Both the position numbers and the translations under genes were made by a program. From Atopsyche davidsoni (lineage: Eukaryota > Arthropoda > Insecta > Trichoptera > Hydrobiosidae): a stretch of 64,000 nt of DNA. The stretch is taken from the NCBI GenBank assembly GCA_022113835.1, contig JAILWY010000023.1:12212001-12276000 (forward strand), in the 5' to 3' direction. The first letter of the stretch is position 1. Each line of letters starts with the position of its first letter. The notes beneath the pieces were generated by a model. That model was not told the DNA's origin. It did no database searches and saw nothing but the letters and a program-made list of their open reading frames with translations. Below, piece by piece: positions 36,570 to 46,849 of the stretch.

Positions 36570-36860
36570 TCGGTTCTGCCTACAATCACGTTTCGTTTAT
36601 GTGGTGCGTGGTTAGGATCTGGCAGGGAACATCGTTTGGAGGAGGCTTTATATTAAAGGATAGGTCAGGCTGGGCAGGCTCCGCAAATATCAGCGCGTCC
36701 ATCGTCGGCTCTGCCAAGCGGGGCGGGGGAAGGCGCGGGGCGCGGGGTGAGGGCGGGAGGGGGGAGGGCGCGGGGCGGGGGCGGGAGGGGGGATGAGGGC
36801 GTGGGGAGGGGGGTGGGGTTGCGGCCTTCGCTCCCAAGCTCGAGGCTAATTCATAAAATT
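36570..36860 (+). promoter_or_regulatory. GC-rich island with extended G-rich tract
   Basis: From 36720 to 36824 the plus strand is nearly all G with interspersed C, A and T, and has well over a dozen G3+ runs. It is a strong candidate G-quadruplex field. The proline-rich minus-strand frame (36586-36837) is a product of this composition. The upstream part (36595-36715) is ordinary GC-rich sequence. Confidence 0.6.
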
Positions 36861-37595
36861 GTCAGCCTTGGTTTACTATCTCAACGTTAATATTGGAGAT
36901 AAGACTATTACTGATGAGCATGAAAAATTGTCAAAATCACTAGATTTTAATTTAATACTTTTCTATTATAAAAAATATTTTTTTATAAAATACTGTATTT
37001 TCAATATTCTTTTAAAAAAGACTATTTTTTCATAAATTTGTGAATAAATAGTATTATATATAATATTCCTAGTTTTTGCTTAGCCAACTTATATACAAAC
37101 GTACCGATCAATGTAAATGATGTTTGTATAATTAAAATTATTTCTTTTATTATACACCTACCATAAATTCTACAAATATTTTTACGCAGTCAGACAAAAA
37201 AATCTTTAAACGTTTAAACGTTAAAATCAATTTTTGCAGATAAATATTTATTTCATTGTGCTTGATTTAAGGGTAAAAAAATATTGTTATCACTCAATTA
37301 AATATTTTAATGTTTAGACTTGCGTAATTTTAATATCATCGCAAGCGATTTATTTTCACGATTGATTATCATATTCACGTGTTAATTATAATCAATTCAA
37401 AATATTTTTCATTTTTAAATTTGGGATCCGTAATGCGTAATAATAATAAAACCGGCCCGGTATACGGTCGTGAAGTTTTTAAACCTAGAGTGTCTCTCCA
37501 ACAAAGGTTATTAAATAAGTCAATAAACACGATTTTTCAATTTAAACGTGTTTATTCATGATATAATTTATTGGTATTATATCACAAACCTTTTA
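36861..37595. other. AT-rich non-coding tract
   Basis: AT-rich with a small GC patch at 37440-37480. Nothing recognised. Confidence 0.55.
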
Positions 37596-37599
37596 TCGG

Positions 37600-37795
37600 C
37601 TGCTTTATTTCTACCTAAGCCACGTCGACTTAACTCAAGTAGGAAAATTGAGCAAACATCTCCGCCGTCGCTTCCTGTCTTTTCTTTGCCGGAGAGAATA
37701 TTTGTACAAGCATAAAGGCAAATGAAAGGCTCGAACCACAACCACAAAGTAGGCAGGGTGACCATGACTAACTGCAAACCAAATAGTTATAACAT
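37600..37795. promoter_or_regulatory. Small island with ETS and tandem RUNX sites
   Basis: CTTCCTGT (37671-37678) is an ETS consensus. ACCACAACCACA (37735-37746) is two abutting RUNX cores, 57 bp away. ETS and RUNX proteins bind cooperatively in several animals (family knowledge). The tandem RUNX core is the least chance-like part. The 66-codon minus frame is unrecognised. Confidence 0.36.
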
Positions 37796-38205
37796 TCCCA
37801 CAAACTAAATACAGCGCTTTTGATGAATGAATGCTTCCGTCTATTTTACATATAACCTAAAAAAAAATTTAATACAAAAAAATATTTTTTTGAAACTAGG
37901 AAGTTGACGAGGGAAGAGTTGCAGTAATTGCGGTCGGGTCCTGTTTGTTAGTTTCCAGCATTAATCTTATATTTAAAATAATCACTTAAATATATATATT
38001 ATGAATTGTTTTACCGGACTCAAAACCAAAAATATATGTGATTACCTTCGGAACACGTGACGATAAAAATAGTATACAATGAGTAGACTTTTTATTAATG
38101 TCGCGCATTTTAAGTTAAAATTGCTATTCAGTCTTAAGCGTGGTTTCGATGTTTTTAAAAGAACGATTGCGTCTACGTTTCGAATGAATACTTAAATACG
38201 AAAAA
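37796..38205. other. AT-rich non-coding tract
   Basis: AT-rich; nothing recognised. Confidence 0.55.
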
Positions 38206-38209
38206 ATAA

Positions 38210-38490
38210 TAAGTAAGCGTGGTCACCCTGCCGCCTAAGTGCTGCGATACTGAGTTGTCGCCGGCTTCTCTCGCACACGGGCCCGGCGATCGCCGACTAA
38301 TATTATTAGTCCCCGGGACGGGGATATATGCCCGGCCTCAATCAAATTAATACGGGACTTCATTTGTATGTTAGCAGCACCACGCACACGCGGCGAACTG
38401 CGATTTATCGGGTTATGGAATCTTAAATATTCAGCATGTTGGCGTAGCTATTTTGAACCTGCGCAAAAGTTATATGCACGTTGCCCAGCG
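38210..38490. promoter_or_regulatory. GC-rich island with abutting palindromes
   Basis: GGCGATCGCC (38285-38294) is directly followed by GACTAATATTATTAGTC (38295-38311), two perfect palindromes end to end, then CCCCGGGACGGGG. ATCAAATTAATAC near 38341 adds Hox-type cores. No frame. Candidate enhancer with dimeric binding sites. Confidence 0.4.
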
Positions 38491-38895
38491 AGTCTCGGTT
38501 CAATACTCTGATATTGTAATTGCGATAAAAAAAACTTTGACATTCTTTACACTTGTTATTTTAATTTAATTTTAGTAGATAGAAGATGTACATGAAGAAA
38601 TTCTCGGAATTCACAAGTATATTAAAATTAATATTGCCGAGCTAGGGTCATTCAACATTAAAACTAAAATGTATTACAATTTTTAATGCAGTTATCTGCT
38701 GCCGTTATAAGAAATTGCTAAATATTTTTAAGACAACAATACTGTGAAGAGCCTAGCTAGAAAAAAAACTATATTTTACACGTGTCCTGTATTTTTTGTT
38801 AAAAGTAAATTATAATCATTTTTCCACACGTTTGATTTTGAGCGTGAATAATTAGCGAAACTAAATTATCATGTGTGAAAATCTCTAAATCATTT
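38491..38895. other. AT-rich non-coding tract
   Basis: AT-rich; nothing recognised. Confidence 0.55.
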
Positions 38896-38899
38896 TAAT

Positions 38900-38996
38900 A
38901 AAATATTGAAATGGGATTCAACCTAGTACTCTCTGTCAAAAATATTGAATATTTAAATTACAATCAAAAATATTGAATATTTAAATAAAATACAAT
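38900..38996. mobile_element. Fragment of the 43.3-kb palindromic element family
   Basis: Contains AGTACTCTCTGTCAAAAATATT, of which the CTCTGTCAAAAATATT part recurs at 43497-43512. ATCAAAAATATTGAATATTTAAAT-type sequence is repeated twice in tandem. It looks like one end of the family with an internal duplication. Confidence 0.6.
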
Positions 38997-39325
38997 ATGT
39001 CAATTTATCATTATGATATATACTACGTTTAAGCTTAAAATTAAAATCTTAAAAAGTGCTAAACCTTGTTTAACCAAAAAAAATTAATGTTAATAATTTT
39101 AAATTACCATCCAAATTGTGATTTGTGTATAGAAGTGACACAGAAAATTTTGGTTTGAAAAAAATGCCTACTTCATTTTCTAAATATCTCATTCAATTTG
39201 ATACCTGGTGGATATGAGTAATAGTTACGATCTATATTGTATCAATCGCATGTTATATAAAATATTTTTAAAAATATATTTTTATTTTACGGATCGAGGA
39301 TGAATCGATCGTGATCCGTGTATAA
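38997..39325. other. AT-rich non-coding tract
   Basis: AT-rich; nothing recognised. Confidence 0.6.
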
Positions 39326-39329
39326 TTCA

Positions 39330-39660
39330 TTGTCTTACTGTACATCTGGGTTCATGACTCTCGCTGGCACTCAGGGCTCGCGCGCATCCGGTCCCGGGCC
39401 CTGATGACGCCGGGCGCAGATACGTATCGGACGTGCGCGGCCGAGACACGGGCCCCCTGCACGACTCGCCAGCGCCCCGCCCCGCCCCCGCCCCGCCCCC
39501 GCCCCCGCCGCCCCGCGCCCCTAACACAATGCTTGTTTTGACGCCCCCGCAGTACTCTTCTTCTCCCGGCAGCCCTGCACAAGTTTCGACGGACCTCGCG
39601 CTGCGCAGCCTCCGGAGATGCGGGGTGGACTTGTGGAGGATGTTGGATTTAAAGCGTTTA
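39330..39660 (-). promoter_or_regulatory. GC-rich island with C-rich (minus-strand G) tract
   Basis: At 39473-39522 the plus strand is a run of C3-C5 blocks separated by single G, so the minus strand can form G-quadruplexes. Frames of 66-77 codons on both strands come from this low-complexity composition. A TATA box or initiator is not evident. Candidate regulatory island. Confidence 0.5.
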
Positions 39661-40375
39661 ATATAAGTTTTGTTTGTATCTGATGGTGGCTTTTTTTTTT
39701 TTTTGGAGAGCTACAGTTTACGGTACAGTTTCATTCAGATTGCATTTGAGAGCTTTTTACGTTTGTTTGCTTTTTTGTTGTCAAATACACAACTAGAAAA
39801 ACATTGCCATAAGTATTTTATTTCTTATTGTACTTTTTATAATTTTATTATGAATATAGTATATGTATACTTCACTTAAATAAATATTTTTATAAAGAAA
39901 GAATGCAATACCGAAAAAATAAAAAGAACAGAGATAGTGTAACCTAAATCACAATTATCATTACTATTCAATTTATAAAGAAAAAATGTAAAATTTAAGT
40001 CCAATTTCATGTTTAGATTATATTATGAAATTTGAAAAACCAAATATAATTCGATTAACAATTAGTCACATAAAATCCCTATGACTTATCACTTATATTT
40101 TTATTCTAATACAACAGAACAAACATAAAACACGGCATTTTTTCAACCTTAGTACATAATAGGGTTAATGCAAATATTAATAGGGTTACGCGTAAATGTT
40201 TTTAAATTTGTTCGTAAATGATTTTGCATATCGATATTTTTACATTTCAAATAGTGTCAATTGACCAACCGCAATGAATGTGCGACAAGTTGAAAACAGT
40301 CTTGCAGAACACGAATAATATAAAAAAACTAAATTCGTCGAATGCAGTATATTTATCCACCAATTAGCACATTCC
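39661..40375. other. AT-rich non-coding tract
   Basis: AT-rich with a T homopolymer near 39690; nothing recognised. Confidence 0.6.
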
Positions 40376-40379
40376 AATT

Positions 40380-40890
40380 CATAGTATAGCCAAACAAATT
40401 AAATTGCCATTCAAGACAGCCTCGTGTAAGTTTGCTCTTTCATGGCAAGTAATTGACCGCCTCGTGTCACACACGACACATCAAACTATCTCATCCTCTC
40501 AGGTGTCCGTTCGGTGTTTACCTTCTTCAAAAAAAGCAACGAGGAGTGACGCCATCGCCGAGGCGGCCCGGCGTGCTCTCAAAGAACAGGATTATATGTG
40601 CTAAGTATTGTTAATAGCCCGCGAGGTGCTCTCGACAATCCGCGGACGCTAGAAAAGGTTTCGATCGCTCCCCTTTGTTCGGAGCGCCTTTTGTTATTGT
40701 GATAGTCGATGACACCTCCTCGGACCTCGGAAAGGCCACAATGGATTGTTTTGAAGTGCCCTCTTCTGGCTTGGGAACAGCTGGATTTCTAGAAGAATCT
40801 CGGCCAATTGATGGGGCAGGGGTTCGGCGGAACACTCCCACTCATAGTACGGCTGCGTTAGAAGTGTAACCCAATGCGACCTCACAACAG
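40380..40890. promoter_or_regulatory. Long island with Sox-type palindrome
   Basis: About 500 bp of balanced sequence. ACAATGGATTGT (40738-40749) places two Sox cores head to head. CCTTTGTT (40672-40679) and TTGTTATTGTG (about 40691) are further Sox-like matches within 80 bp. Overlapping frames of 63-76 codons on both strands have no recognisable content. One of the better enhancer candidates here. Confidence 0.42.
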
Positions 40891-41299
40891 ATAGATACTC
40901 GCAATGATTTATACTTTTTTTTTATATTTCTTTACACGAATTCTATATGAATTTATTAATTGCAAATGATAACTTAAAGTTCAAAAAATAAACTTATGCT
41001 TTTATTTCAGTTTGCATATGACTTTTTCTTATGAAAAAAAATGATTTTATATTTTTAAATAATTATATACCATGCGTGCTACTTTTACAAATGTTTTGTG
41101 GTTTGTATGTATTTGAGATATATTTTTACAAGATCACATGCATTATCAAACAAGCGATTATATTTGGATTTGGATAAAACAATGTTTTAATTTATTGAAA
41201 AATAAAGCGCTTGAACATCCTAAGATTGGCTATTGAATTATTTTTTATAAAATATTTGATTTAAAAAATCCCATTATGCTAAATGTCTTAACATACAAT
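40891..41299. other. AT-rich non-coding tract
   Basis: AT-rich; nothing recognised. Confidence 0.55.
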
Positions 41300-41860
41300 T
41301 AATCAGTGTGGTCGTTTTTCGTTGCTATTTGTTATATCTCACATAATCAAACCACTATACATGTTTTCTTGATCATCCTTCAAAACCCACAACGCCCATA
41401 CACGACGAAAAGTCACATTTTTTCATCGACTTTATTGACAAGCAGAGCTTTTATGAGTCGCCGCCGAGTCGGTGCAGGAGATGCCCTTTGTTTGCTTACA
41501 TATTATGCCGGCCTGGATTTATTACATATCAAACTGTACGTGGGAATGTCCCGATGAATAGAGAGCTTTGTATCGAAGCTCATATTCTTTATATCGGACC
41601 ATTAGATATTAAAGAGGTGTAAGCGTGAATGGGTGAGACCACCGGTGCCGTCATGAATCTCGAATGCCTCGTAGGCGAATCTAGAATCAAGATCGTTCCA
41701 GGTGATGCGCCAGCATGCGAGTTGTAGCAGTTTGTAGGAAAAGCGGATTTAGCTCAGACGTTTATTGTGCTATCGTGTTTCTCTTTGATTATTGCTTGCG
41801 AAGGCTTTGAAAGGTGCAATCGCGCGTCAAACAAAATACACCTGGCGTTTGAGATACGAT
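41300..41860. promoter_or_regulatory. Island with T-box, TCF and Su(H)-type words
   Basis: Includes CGTGGGAA (41539-41546), AGAGGTGTAAGCG and AATACACCTGG (T-box-like, about 41615 and 41838), CTCTTTGATTATT and GCTTTGAAAG (TCF-like, about 41782 and 41803). An 83-codon frame (41306-41557) has no known domain. A mixed motif set is typical of enhancers but each word is individually common. Confidence 0.35.
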
Positions 41861-42201
41861 GTGCTTCATTGTTATTCTTGACTGTTAACAATATTACCAG
41901 GATTATCTGTTTTAACATAAAAATATCTATCATATTAAAATAATATCGAAATTGTCATTAGACATCCGTCTATGATAATGTATTTCTGTATTTACGTGTC
42001 ATTATATATTTTTTAAAAATTAAGAATAAAAGTAAAAACATATTTTGTGCACATGTATATTTGTAATTTCAAGTGATTTTTTTAAATTAGTTATACTATC
42101 CTTTGATTTGGATAATTAAAAATCAAAATCAATTTATAGCAGTTGGTTTTTTTAAAATTTGATTTGCCATAAAACGGCGAGAAAGTCATAAATAAAATCT
42201 T
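41861..42201. other. AT-rich non-coding tract
   Basis: AT-rich; nothing recognised. Confidence 0.55.
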
Positions 42202-42275
42202 GTCACGGGTGGGATTCAAACCCACACCTCTTGATTATCGCGGCAAGACACCATTATCATTTCAACCACCGTGGA
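42202..42275 (-). pseudogene. tRNA-like sequence, probably SINE-derived
   Basis: On the minus strand 74 nt have tRNA layout. The acceptor halves TCCACGG and CCGTGAC pair at 5 of 7 positions. The T arm GTGGGTTTGAATCCCAC has a perfect 5-bp stem and a near-consensus B box. The TCTTG/CAAGA stem encloses a 10-nt loop instead of 7, so no usable anticodon is displayed. A dispersed tRNA-derived SINE or a tRNA pseudogene; not a working tRNA. Confidence 0.6.
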
Positions 42276-42595
42276 TCTACATAAACGTGTTTCATATAAA
42301 CTTAAAATGTAATCTCGTTTAAATCGAATACCTATTTCAATAATACTTTTTATTATTCGATATGAGAGATTATATTTTACACAACACATTTTTTTCTTCG
42401 TAGCTTACAGATTTCAATAATAAAAAAACACCCTTTTTTATTTAGGTTTTTCTATCTCGTTTCACCAGCTTTCAATATTGGCATTTTAAAACTGAGGACT
42501 ATATTTGAAAATGCCAATAAAGGAAATTGCCGAAGACAGTCTCGGGAAACAAAATAAAAGTGTAAAATCGTTTAAAATATTTATATATAAATAAA
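42276..42595. other. AT-rich non-coding tract
   Basis: AT-rich; nothing recognised. CTTTCAATATTGGC near 42470 is echoed by GCCAATAAAGG-type sequence at 42513, a weak inverted similarity. Confidence 0.45.
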
Positions 42596-42599
42596 ATAT

Positions 42600-42850
42600 A
42601 CCACAATGAAATTCCACCATGAACTTGCTGTCAAAAATATTGAATAGAATAAAAAACAATCGGTAATGTTTTCGATCTCTAAATCTCACGTTCCAGTGCA
42701 TGTATGGCCCGTTACACATTAGGAAGATCACCGCCCGCCCAGATATTTCAGTGAATTGGCACATTTTCGACCTCTGGCCCTGTTTTTTTTCTTCTCCCAT
42801 TGAGTTCGACCCGAAGGGGCGTATTTGGATCTGATTTATATATACCTCGA
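42600..42850. other. Repeat fragment followed by a small island
   Basis: CTGTCAAAAATATTGAATA (42629-42647) belongs to the family seen near 38900 and 43500. After it, 42680-42835 is GC-richer with no credible gene; the 104-codon minus frame (42486-42800) crosses the repeat and is not a gene. Confidence 0.45.
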
Positions 42851-43295
42851 AAAAGTATTGAGAAATAGAAATATAATAAACTTTTATGAAGACGATAATT
42901 GATAATGATACAACGTTGAAATATGATATCCTTATTTTAATTAAGATTTGTAATTATAAACTGCTTATTATATTTAATAAAATAGATTAAAATAAAGAAT
43001 ATGATCAATACTTAAATAACTGAAATCGTTTGCAGGAAACGTGATTTTGGATATGATATATCCAAATTGATTTAAAATAAAATATTTGTATAAACAGAGC
43101 TTAAGCTCTACCTGTGGCATAATTTTTAATGCGTCAAAATCTTTTCAACGCTATAACGAATACTAACGTTCTATTTATCTATTAAAAAGCTTTGAAAAAA
43201 TGTTTTGGTTAATTTAACAAGTTGATGTATTTAAAAATTATATATATTTAACCGAAATATGTTACATTTATTGGTAAGCAGAAATAAGATATAAC
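42851..43295. other. AT-rich non-coding tract
   Basis: AT-rich; nothing recognised. Confidence 0.6.
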
Positions 43296-43530
43296 GAAGA
43301 CAATTTGAATATTTTTTAAATAATTTAAATAAAATACTTGAGTAATTTTTTCACATGTTAATTAACCACATTAATTAATAAATGAAAATAAGATATAAAA
43401 ATAAAAATAAATAATAAAATTAATCCACATTAACATGTGGAAAAATCACTCAAGTATTTTATTTAAAATATTAAAAAGGAATTCCACCAAGTACTCTCTG
43501 TCAAAAATATTAATTATTTGAAGACAATTT
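43296..43530. mobile_element. Palindromic insertion with 11-bp target duplication
   Basis: GAAGACAATTT occurs at 43296-43306 and again at 43520-43530, flanking 213 bp. Inside, AATAAAATACTTGAGTAATT... (43327-43360) mirrors ...AATCACTCAAGTATTTTATT (43431-43465). The right part adds GTACTCTCTGTCAAAAATATT. The direct repeats look like a target-site duplication, so this is a non-autonomous inserted element. An 11-bp duplication fits MULE-like transposons or target-primed insertion better than Tc1/mariner (TA). Confidence 0.75.
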
Positions 43531-43695
43531 AAGTAGAGTTTGGTTTGTCCTACAACAAAATCTGCTAAATATTTAATCATACTTGTTATAAATATCAAAT
43601 TTAATATACGGTTATTTTTAGAGATTTAATATCAAACCTTATTTCATAGATTTGTGTAATTGATTTCAGTTACATGAAGAAATATTTTTAAAAAT
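43531..43695. other. AT-rich non-coding tract
   Basis: AT-rich; nothing recognised. Confidence 0.55.
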
Positions 43696-43699
43696 ATTA

Positions 43700-43990
43700 C
43701 GATCCTTTAGGTTTGACGAGTCATCGTCGTACATTTTAGTATAACATCTAGGCTACGTTCCCAACCAAATTTGTTGCCAGATCACCAAATCACTTTGATA
43801 CCATAAATCACGATCCGAGTTGGTCCGCGGCTGGGGAGCACAAAGGCTTGTATTGTCCGATATGTAACATTTATATCCATTTTATTACGACGCGAATCTT
43901 CATACCGAGCATTGCACTTCACTGGGGCTACACTGACGTTGTCTAACTGAGCGAGCTTCTCAACAATAGCCAACGTGTTGTAAAAACAGT
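43700..43990. promoter_or_regulatory. GC-richer island
   Basis: Balanced sequence with CACCAAATCACTTTGATACC and GGTCCGCGGC words. The 63-codon minus frame is unrecognised. Candidate conserved element. Confidence 0.3.
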
Positions 43991-44499
43991 ATGAGAAAAT
44001 GTAAAATCATTTTAGTGGAGATTTTAAGAATATTCCTTAAAATATGTCATAATTATCGCAATTTAACTTTAATAAAATGTTCCTGCTTTTATCGCATGTA
44101 AATAAACCTTAGCTCTATTATAATATTGGGATTTGCAAATCCGGGACCAAACTGGCGAACTATTTTTCAAGTCCGTCTTAATATAAAATTATTATAACCT
44201 ATTTATCTACCAGTAGTTTTTATACATTACAAAATAGTGAAAACTAAATCATTGATTTGTTATAAGCAAGTGAATACGTTAAAACAAGCTCATAAGGTTC
44301 TGGGAGTTCATATATAGGAATTAATTAAAACGAGAATTTTGTTGGGAAAAAAATATGGGCTGTGAATGAAATTGTGATTTATTAAGTAAGGAGGACACAT
44401 ATTTTTAAATAATCAATAATACACATATTTAAAAAAACTTAAGGCATCATATTGGGAGTTTATAAAAAAGTTTAAATATAAAAACTGTAGTCTTTGAAA
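43991..44499. other. AT-rich non-coding tract
   Basis: AT-rich; nothing recognised. Confidence 0.55.
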
Positions 44500-44760
44500 A
44501 AGGTTGGTTGACGTGAGTATCCATCAGACACGTGTGTTCGACACCATAAAGAGCGATCATTGTTACAGATAACAAAGATCCGATCATCGATTGGAATGAT
44601 CTTTCAAATTAATCAAAGGACGCGATCCTCTCCGCATTGTGAGGCATTCTATAGTCGTAAATATTTAATCAAATCAAAGTCGGAGCTTCAGGAACCTTTT
44701 GTCTAAGTGTAACAAAGAATTTGATTGGAACGCTTGAATTAAAATAATACATTCTTAAAT
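44500..44760. promoter_or_regulatory. Mild island with TCF-like cluster
   Basis: ATCAAAGG (44612-44619) is a full TCF/Pangolin consensus; ATCAAAG recurs at 44673-44679 and AACAAAG near 44710. Three such cores in 100 bp could mark a Wnt-responsive element, but in AT-rich DNA this is only mildly enriched. Confidence 0.3.
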
Positions 44761-45335
44761 TAATTGTATCAAGTGAGCTTATTGCTATGCCAAAGATTAA
44801 TGCAATGCTTATTATTCAATAATATGAAAGATATGAATACAATTGGCCTTTGAATCGGTAGATAAAAGCATTGAGAGTAGGAATCATACCGTCTCTGCAG
44901 TATTGTTAGCTAAAGAAGTTCTAGGTAAAGTATTTAAAAACACTATAAGAATCTTGTATTTTATGATTTATCTTATAGTATATACAGCTATAAGTCAACT
45001 TAAGATGAAGTTAACTATTGGGAAACCATGACGTTAATAAAGTTGAACTTTACAACTTTACTTAGACTTGATCAACTAAGGGACTTATTAATAATAAATA
45101 GATCGGAATGCTGAATAATTTTTTTTTATTTAGAGGCTAATAGTAAGGATTTTTACCTTAAATACCTTTCTTATAAAACTCATAAAAAATGCAATATCCT
45201 GATTTAATAACAATGGATGTGATACAAGTCTAACTTAATAATGTAAAGAAAAAATATTTAAATGTATTTAGATACTAGGTAATAAAAGACGTTCGTTATG
45301 TTTTTGTTTTATTGTTGGAGATCAACAATAGAATA
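44761..45335. other. AT-rich non-coding tract
   Basis: AT-rich; nothing recognised. Confidence 0.55.
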
Positions 45336-45339
45336 AAAA

Positions 45340-45830
45340 CAGTGAGCCTGTAAACGTACAAGTTCTCATATCCAAGTCTATCCGTCGACTCCACAGCGCA
45401 TCGGCATGCCCATAATGATCCTGAAATGTCTACAGTCCCATGTTTCATTCCCTGAACTAAACGTATTCAAATTTTATTACATCCCAGAGCATTCATTCCT
45501 GCATTACGTCTTTGAAACAAAGTAAAAGTGATTGAAACAATAGCTCTCCACGAGTCTAGTGTGCAGTCATGTTACACGCCGAAGAATGCTGATCGACTGG
45601 GAAGTGTGGTTTGTATTGTTGCCCGGCGGATGGGCGGCGCGCGGAATACATTGAGGGCTCTGCTGTTGGGGGTGGTCCGGAGGCAGACATATAAATTATC
45701 AACTCAGGAAGCGACTTATGCATATGCAGTGCTTTATTCATTCTTGGTTTATATTACCATTCAAATATATTGTGTAAAAATTCAAAGTTCTGAAAAAGTC
45801 CACGAGACGTGATATGAGATTCACTCCGAC
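45340..45830. promoter_or_regulatory. Island with POU-dimer (MORE-like) site
   Basis: GC-rich core at 45600-45690. ATGCATATGCAG (45718-45729) matches the palindromic POU dimer element ATGCATATGCAT at 11 of 12 positions and contains the perfect palindrome TGCATATGCA (45719-45728). Frames on both strands (94 and 61 codons) overlap and are unrecognised. Candidate enhancer. Confidence 0.4.
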
Positions 45831-46035
45831 AGATGTCAAAGACAGGAAAGACAAACTTAAGTTTTAAAATGATAAAAAAATATAACCAGCTTTGTATAAA
45901 GATAATTAATCGTATATAAAGTTATTAAATTTTAAAGTTTAAGAACAATCTAAACAAGACAATAACCAAAAGAACTATATGCTCGTGTGCATTTGCATAA
46001 AAATTTAAAAATTAATACTTGATTTAATACATTCA
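45831..46035. other. AT-rich non-coding tract
   Basis: AT-rich; nothing recognised. Confidence 0.55.
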
Positions 46036-46039
46036 TGAT

Positions 46040-46350
46040 CATTTGTTTAAAGTACTTTAAGATGGAATCGTTTGAACCGCTCCACGCCACTCAGTCTTTA
46101 CGAGTAAATCCTCGGCAGACTTCTGATATAAATAAGAGATCCGTTTCACGTGCCGGCCATAGGATGTTTGTCGTCTTGTTACAGTAAACTTGTTGAATAT
46201 TGAAAACCAGACAATGGGGCACTTTTCAAAGGGCGACGTGACCGCGGCTCGGCCCGAGCGCTGCACCTCATGAGGTATTCTGTCATCGAAATCTAAAACA
46301 ATACATATTGTCTGGACATTGTTTGAGTTCATTTCCAATATTTTATCTAA
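46040..46350. promoter_or_regulatory. GC-richer island
   Basis: Balanced sequence with GCGGCTCGGCCCGAGCGC (46232-46249). The 93-codon minus frame (46057-46338) spans the whole island, is free of low-complexity sequence and is one of the few frames I would check as a possible exon. I recognise no domain in it. Confidence 0.3.
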
Positions 46351-46845
46351 ATACTAAACCTATCCTGTTCAATTATTATTTTATAGGAGCTGACTCCTTT
46401 GTTTGATTTACATTATGAGCATGTACTAGAGAGTGTTCGATGTGTAAATATCACAGCCGATGAGCCTTTATTGTAGACATAGGAAATTAAGTCTATTAAT
46501 GATCATGAAGCAAATATTCTTAAAATATATTTGGGTGAGTGAAATTAGCATTAATAATAAAAATAGTAACATATATGAATAGTCGAATAAAAATAAAAAT
46601 TTACGTGTGGAAAAATCACTCAAGCTTTTAAAAATAATGAAAAATAGTCGCAACCTTCCGGTAATTTTTCTTTCAAATATTTATTTTTGAATGTAATAAA
46701 TATACTCGTAAGATTCAATAATAAAATGTTGTTTTCATAAAATAGAGTAAAAAAAATATATTTGTCATTTTTATTAATGTTGAAAATATTTTAAATCTAG
46801 AAGTTATTTTATACACTTATAAGACCGATAAATCACTGTGTCATT
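46351..46845. other. AT-rich tract with repeat fragment
   Basis: GTGTGGAAAAATCACTCAAG (46605-46624) is a fragment of the palindromic element family of 43.3 kb. Otherwise AT-rich. Confidence 0.5.
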
Positions 46846-46849
46846 TATA

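Noticed and set aside
36586..36837. Proline-rich minus-strand protein
   Set aside because: It is translation of a low-complexity G/C tract; the opposite strand gives a similar glycine/arginine product.
38425..38460. miR-31-like sequence
   Set aside because: TGTTGGCGTAGCTA only partly resembles the known miRNA, and I see no matching hairpin arm.
10544..41546. Four Su(H)-consensus matches as a Notch-responsive cluster
   Set aside because: They lie at 10544, 14185, 29478 and 41539, far apart, at or below the number expected by chance in 64 kb.
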